Part shown: positions 61,520-64,000 of the stretch, one piece after another | How the letters are laid out: every line of letters begins with the position of its first letter | How positions within the stretch are numbered: the first letter of the stretch is position 1 | Origin: Rhizobium etli CFN 42 | GTDB lineage: Bacteria; Pseudomonadota; Alphaproteobacteria; Rhizobiales; Rhizobiaceae | DNA: 64,000 nucleotides | Reading direction: 5' to 3' | Assembly: GCF_000092045.1 (NCBI RefSeq) | Contig: NC_007763.1 | Coordinates: forward strand, 120,339 to 184,338 | Made by a program: the position numbers and the translations under genes | The notes under the pieces: generated by a model | Told to the model about the DNA's origin: nothing | Databases searched by the model: none | The model's input: the letters and a program-made list of their open reading frames with translations, nothing else

Positions 61520-62558
61520 AAATCTTCTGTCGGGCCTGATGGACGATTCCAAGAAGTTTACTGCGGTAAACAATGAGGATGAGCCGGCCCCTCGCGACGA
61601 GAGGCAGCATATCACCTATAAGGGGATTGGCGCGCTCGGTGCGGTCACCCGCAGCATCGATGCCTTGGCCGCCAAGGCCGATGCCGCCAAGGCGATCGAA
61701 GAGCAGCTGGCGAGCGGCGAGACGGTGATCGATCTCGACCCGGCGCTGATCGAAGATTCCTTCGTGACCGACCGGCTGGCGCATACTGACGAACAGTTCC
61801 GGGAATTAGTCGAGGCGATCCGCCTGCGCGGCCAGGATTCACCGATCCTTGTGCGCCCGCATCCCGAGAGGGAGGGGCGATATCAGATCGCTTTTGGTCA
61901 TCGTCGTGCGCGGGCGGCAAAGGAGCTCGGCCGACCTGTCCGGGCGGTGGTCAAGAGACTCGACGACCGCGACCATGTCATTGCGCAGGGCCAGGAGAAT
62001 TCGGCACGCGCCGATCTCTCCTTCATCGAGAGGACGATGTTTGCCGACAAGCTCGACACGTTGGGTTTCGACCGGGAAACGATCATGTCGGCACTCAGCG
62101 CAGACAAGACGACGGTGTCCAAGATGCTGTCGGTCACGAAGCGGATTCCGGCCGAAGTCCTGGCCGCGATCGGCGTAGCCAAGACGACTGGCCGCGATCG
62201 CTGGCATGATCTTTCGGCGAAATTCGAGACGGAAAACATCGCAGCCCGGGCGATTGAGTTCACCAGATCGGTGGAGTTCGAGACGGCCGAGCCGGACGCC
62301 CGCTTCGACATGCTTGTCGCCTTCATCAGCAGGAACCAACAGGCGTCGCCCGCCGCCGCAGTTCAGCCCGTGGCGCACGCCTGGCAGCGCCGGGACGGAG
62401 CCGTCAAAGCGAAGATCAAGGATGATGGAAAACAGTTCACCATCGCGCTGAAGGCGGAGAAGGCATCTGCCTTTGGCGCCTACATCGCCAGCAATCTGGA
62501 TCGTCTCTACGAGGCGTTCGAGAAGACACAGGATTTGACGAAGAACGGAGATCAATAA
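61509..62558 (+). CDS. repB: Plasmid partitioning protein RepB (ParB family)
   Basis: This 349-residue centromere-binding protein has a ParB/Spo0J N-terminal domain with ILVRPHPEREGRYQIAFGHRRARAAKELG, then GQENSARADLSFIERTMFADKL and a helix-turn-helix around SALSADKTTVSKMLSV. The C-terminal part carries the dimerisation region. The start is ATG 61509, with AAGGAG seven nt upstream; a TTG one codon earlier is less likely. A second parS-like site lies inside its own coding sequence at codons 16-21. Confidence 0.96.
   Translation: MARKNLLSGLMDDSKKFTAVNNEDEPAPRDERQHITYKGIGALGAVTRSIDALAAKADAAKAIEEQLASGETVIDLDPALIEDSFVTDRLAHTDEQFRELVEAIRLRGQDSPILVRPHPEREGRYQIAFGHRRARAAKELGRPVRAVVKRLDDRDHVIAQGQENSARADLSFIERTMFADKLDTLGFDRETIMSALSADKTTVSKMLSVTKRIPAEVLAAIGVAKTTGRDRWHDLSAKFETENIAARAIEFTRSVEFETAEPDARFDMLVAFISRNQQASPAAAVQPVAHAWQRRDGAVKAKIKDDGKQFTIALKAEKASAFGAYIASNLDRLYEAFEKTQDLTKNGDQ
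61556..61571. other. parS-like centromere site, copy 2 (inside repB)
   Basis: An identical copy of GTTTACTGCGGTAAAC lies within the start of repB, 82 bp from copy 1. It encodes part of KFTAVN, which is also what copy 1 encodes in the tiny bridging frame. Confidence 0.85.
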
Positions 62559-62560
62559 GC

Positions 62561-62613
62561 AAAAGAAAAGGCCCCCGAACGTTGCCGTCGCGGAAGCCCT
62601 CTCTGATCTAGAC
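62561..62613 (-). ncRNA. Antisense RNA (inc-alpha/ctRNA) controlling repC
   Basis: The 149-bp repB-repC gap encodes, on the minus strand, a predicted RNA of about 50 nt. It ends in an intrinsic terminator: stem 62591-62598 with 62570-62577 (eight pairs including two G-U), then T4CT4. A consensus-like promoter lies upstream at 62620-62648. In repABC plasmids a small countertranscribed RNA from this gap limits RepC synthesis and sets copy number and incompatibility. The exact 5' end is estimated as 7 nt after the -10. Confidence 0.78.
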
Positions 62614-62619
62614 ACCCAG

Positions 62620-62648
62620 AGAATCACATTTCCGCGAATCATAGTCAA
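62620..62648 (-). promoter_or_regulatory. Promoter of the antisense RNA
   Basis: Read on the minus strand, TTGACT (62643-62648) and GATTCT (62620-62625) are separated by exactly 17 nt. This is a good sigma-70 promoter directed away from repC into the repB-repC gap. Confidence 0.7.
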
Positions 62649-62707
62649 GAGTCTTTGGCACCGAATTTGGTGAGGCGTGATCTTTTGCCTTGAAGAAGGC
62701 GAAGAAA

Positions 62708-64000
62708 ATGGAAAGCGGAAGTGTGACGACGCCCTTCGGGCGGCGGCCGATGACGTTTGGCATGTTGGCAAGTCAGGCCGCTGCCCGAAAAATCGAGCCC
62801 GGCCGATCGATTGATAAATGGAAACTCTATCGCGCCCTGTGCGAGGCCAGGCCGCTGCTCGGCATTACAGACCGGGCGCTTTCCATCCTGAACGCCTTGC
62901 TGAGCTTTTATCCCAAGGGAGAGCTCTCCGAGGAGAACGGCTTGGTCGTATTTCCTTCGAATACGCAGCTCTCTCTGCGCGCGCATGGAATGGCGGAGCA
63001 GACGATCCGTCGCCACCTGGCGGCGCTGATCGAGGCCGGATTGCTGATCCGCAAGGACAGCCCGAACGGCAAGCGTTACGCTCGCAAGGAGCAGGGCGGG
63101 GAGATCCGTGAGGCATTCGGCTTCTCGCTGGCGCCGCTGCTTGCGCGCGCGGACGAGATCGAGCGGCTGGCGGCCGAGATGGCAGCCGAACGATTGCAGC
63201 TGCAGCGGCTCAAAGAGCGCCTGACGCTTTGCAGGCGCGACATCGCCAAGCTCATCGAGATGGCCGTGGAAGAGGGCGCCTCTGGTGATTGGAGCGGGGT
63301 CCACCTGCATTTTCGAGGCATCGTCGAACGGCTGCCGCGCTCGCCATCCTTCGAGAAGATTGCCGCCGCACTCGACGAACTGGAACTGTTGCGCGAAGAA
63401 ATCACCAATCAGTTGGAAATGCAGGTTAAAGCTCCAAATCAAAGCGGCAATGCCCAACATTCTGAGCGGCACATACAGAATTCAAACCCACACTACACTA
63501 CTGAACTTGAACCACGCTTCGAAACGAAGCAGGGCGCAACGGTGGACGACCAATCGGAAGGTTGGGCCGAGCCGAGGGCCAGAATAGCGACACAGGAGGG
63601 GAAGGGCAGGCCCATGCCAGCTGCAAACTCAGCCTCGGTTGCCGGCGGCGGGCTCAAATCCTTCCCGCTGGGCCTGGTGCTGCAGGCCTGCCCAGAGATC
63701 GCCGCCTATGGACCGCAGGGCTCGGTGGGCACATGGCGCGATCTGATGGCGGCGGCTGTCGTCGTGCGCTCAATGCTCGGAGTGAGCCCCTCGGCCTATG
63801 AACAGGCCTGCGAGGTCATGGGGCCTGAAAATGCGGCTACCGTCATAGCGTGCGTGCTTGAAAGGGCAGGGCACATCAATTCCGCCGGTGGTTACCTCCG
63901 TGACCTGACCCGCCGCGCCGAGAGAGGCGAATTTGCCATCGGACCGATGTTGATGGCGCTTGTCCGCACCAATTCGCCAATCAGAGGCAAGACCGGATGA
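62708..64000 (+). CDS. repC: Replication initiator RepC
   Basis: This 430-residue replication initiator of repABC plasmids has the typical N-terminus MESGSVTTPFGRRPMTFGML, the DNA-binding region KWKLYRALCEARPLLGITDRAL and QTIRRHLAALIEAGLLIRKDS (winged helix, about 55-115), and the C-terminal domain VSPSAYEQACEVMGPENAATVIACVLERAG. ATG 62708 is chosen over an upstream TTG at 62690 because it gives the family N-terminus. The stop ends exactly at the last base of the window. Its expression is held down by the antisense RNA just upstream. Confidence 0.96.
   Translation: MESGSVTTPFGRRPMTFGMLASQAAARKIEPGRSIDKWKLYRALCEARPLLGITDRALSILNALLSFYPKGELSEENGLVVFPSNTQLSLRAHGMAEQTIRRHLAALIEAGLLIRKDSPNGKRYARKEQGGEIREAFGFSLAPLLARADEIERLAAEMAAERLQLQRLKERLTLCRRDIAKLIEMAVEEGASGDWSGVHLHFRGIVERLPRSPSFEKIAAALDELELLREEITNQLEMQVKAPNQSGNAQHSERHIQNSNPHYTTELEPRFETKQGATVDDQSEGWAEPRARIATQEGKGRPMPAANSASVAGGGLKSFPLGLVLQACPEIAAYGPQGSVGTWRDLMAAAVVVRSMLGVSPSAYEQACEVMGPENAATVIACVLERAGHINSAGGYLRDLTRRAERGEFAIGPMLMALVRTNSPIRGKTG
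63398..63535. other. Candidate origin of replication inside repC
   Basis: The middle of repC contains an AT-rich segment clearly below the GC content of its surroundings, where the protein becomes a low-complexity linker (QVKAPNQSGNAQHSERHIQNSNPHY region). In studied repABC plasmids the origin lies within an AT-rich part of repC. The limits given are approximate. Confidence 0.55.

Overview
The window looks like part of a large plasmid of a Rhizobium (R. leguminosarum/R. etli group) type alphaproteobacterium. It is GC-rich and almost fully coding. It carries six complete ABC importers and sugar-acid catabolic genes, and it ends with a repABC replication/partition cassette whose repC stop codon falls on the last base. 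The species assignment is inferred from gene content and protein style; no search was run.

Layout. 1-4034: 3' part of a cytosine deaminase gene, a decayed methyltransferase, an alpha/beta hydrolase, msrA, and an inositol monophosphatase (IMPase) family gene. 4145-11670: a CUT1 sugar importer operon with a sugar-phosphate isomerase and a Gfo/Idh/MocA dehydrogenase, divergent from a LacI regulator; a perfect GTAAACGTTTAC operator lies between them. 11693-27429: a probable organosulfur-scavenging region with two LLM flavin monooxygenases, two SfnB/DszC-like flavoproteins, a CUT2 (ribose-type) importer, a peptide-type importer and a class V aminotransferase. A shared 12-bp motif precedes three of its transcription units. 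27493-35565: two glycerophosphodiesterases, an IMPase, a LacI regulator and a CUT1 importer, which together suggest uptake and stepwise breakdown of a glycerophosphodiester such as glycerophosphoinositol. 35813-40443: ybaK, a Tim44-like protein with an IS630-family element inserted exactly in its stop codon, a 2-hydroxyacid dehydrogenase and hupE. 40586-47785: another CUT1 importer with a Gfo/Idh-aldo/keto reductase fusion and an AraC regulator. 47782-54770: VOC and GNAT proteins, two tandem Gfo/Idh dehydrogenases, a fumarylacetoacetate hydrolase family protein and methylmalonyl-CoA mutase. 54899-59850: metQ-metN-metI, an MFS exporter and an XRE regulator. 60252-64000: repA, repB and repC with two identical parS-like sites, an antisense RNA between repB and repC, and an AT-rich candidate origin inside repC.

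How it fits together. The region is a nutrient-scavenging module attached to a plasmid backbone. Sulfur metabolism recurs (organosulfur oxygenases, methionine importer, msrA), as do polyol/sugar and phosphodiester uptake. In five of six importer operons a GC-rich stem-loop directly follows the binding-protein gene, which fits the need for more binding protein than membrane subunits.

I saw no tRNA or rRNA genes and no CRISPR array.
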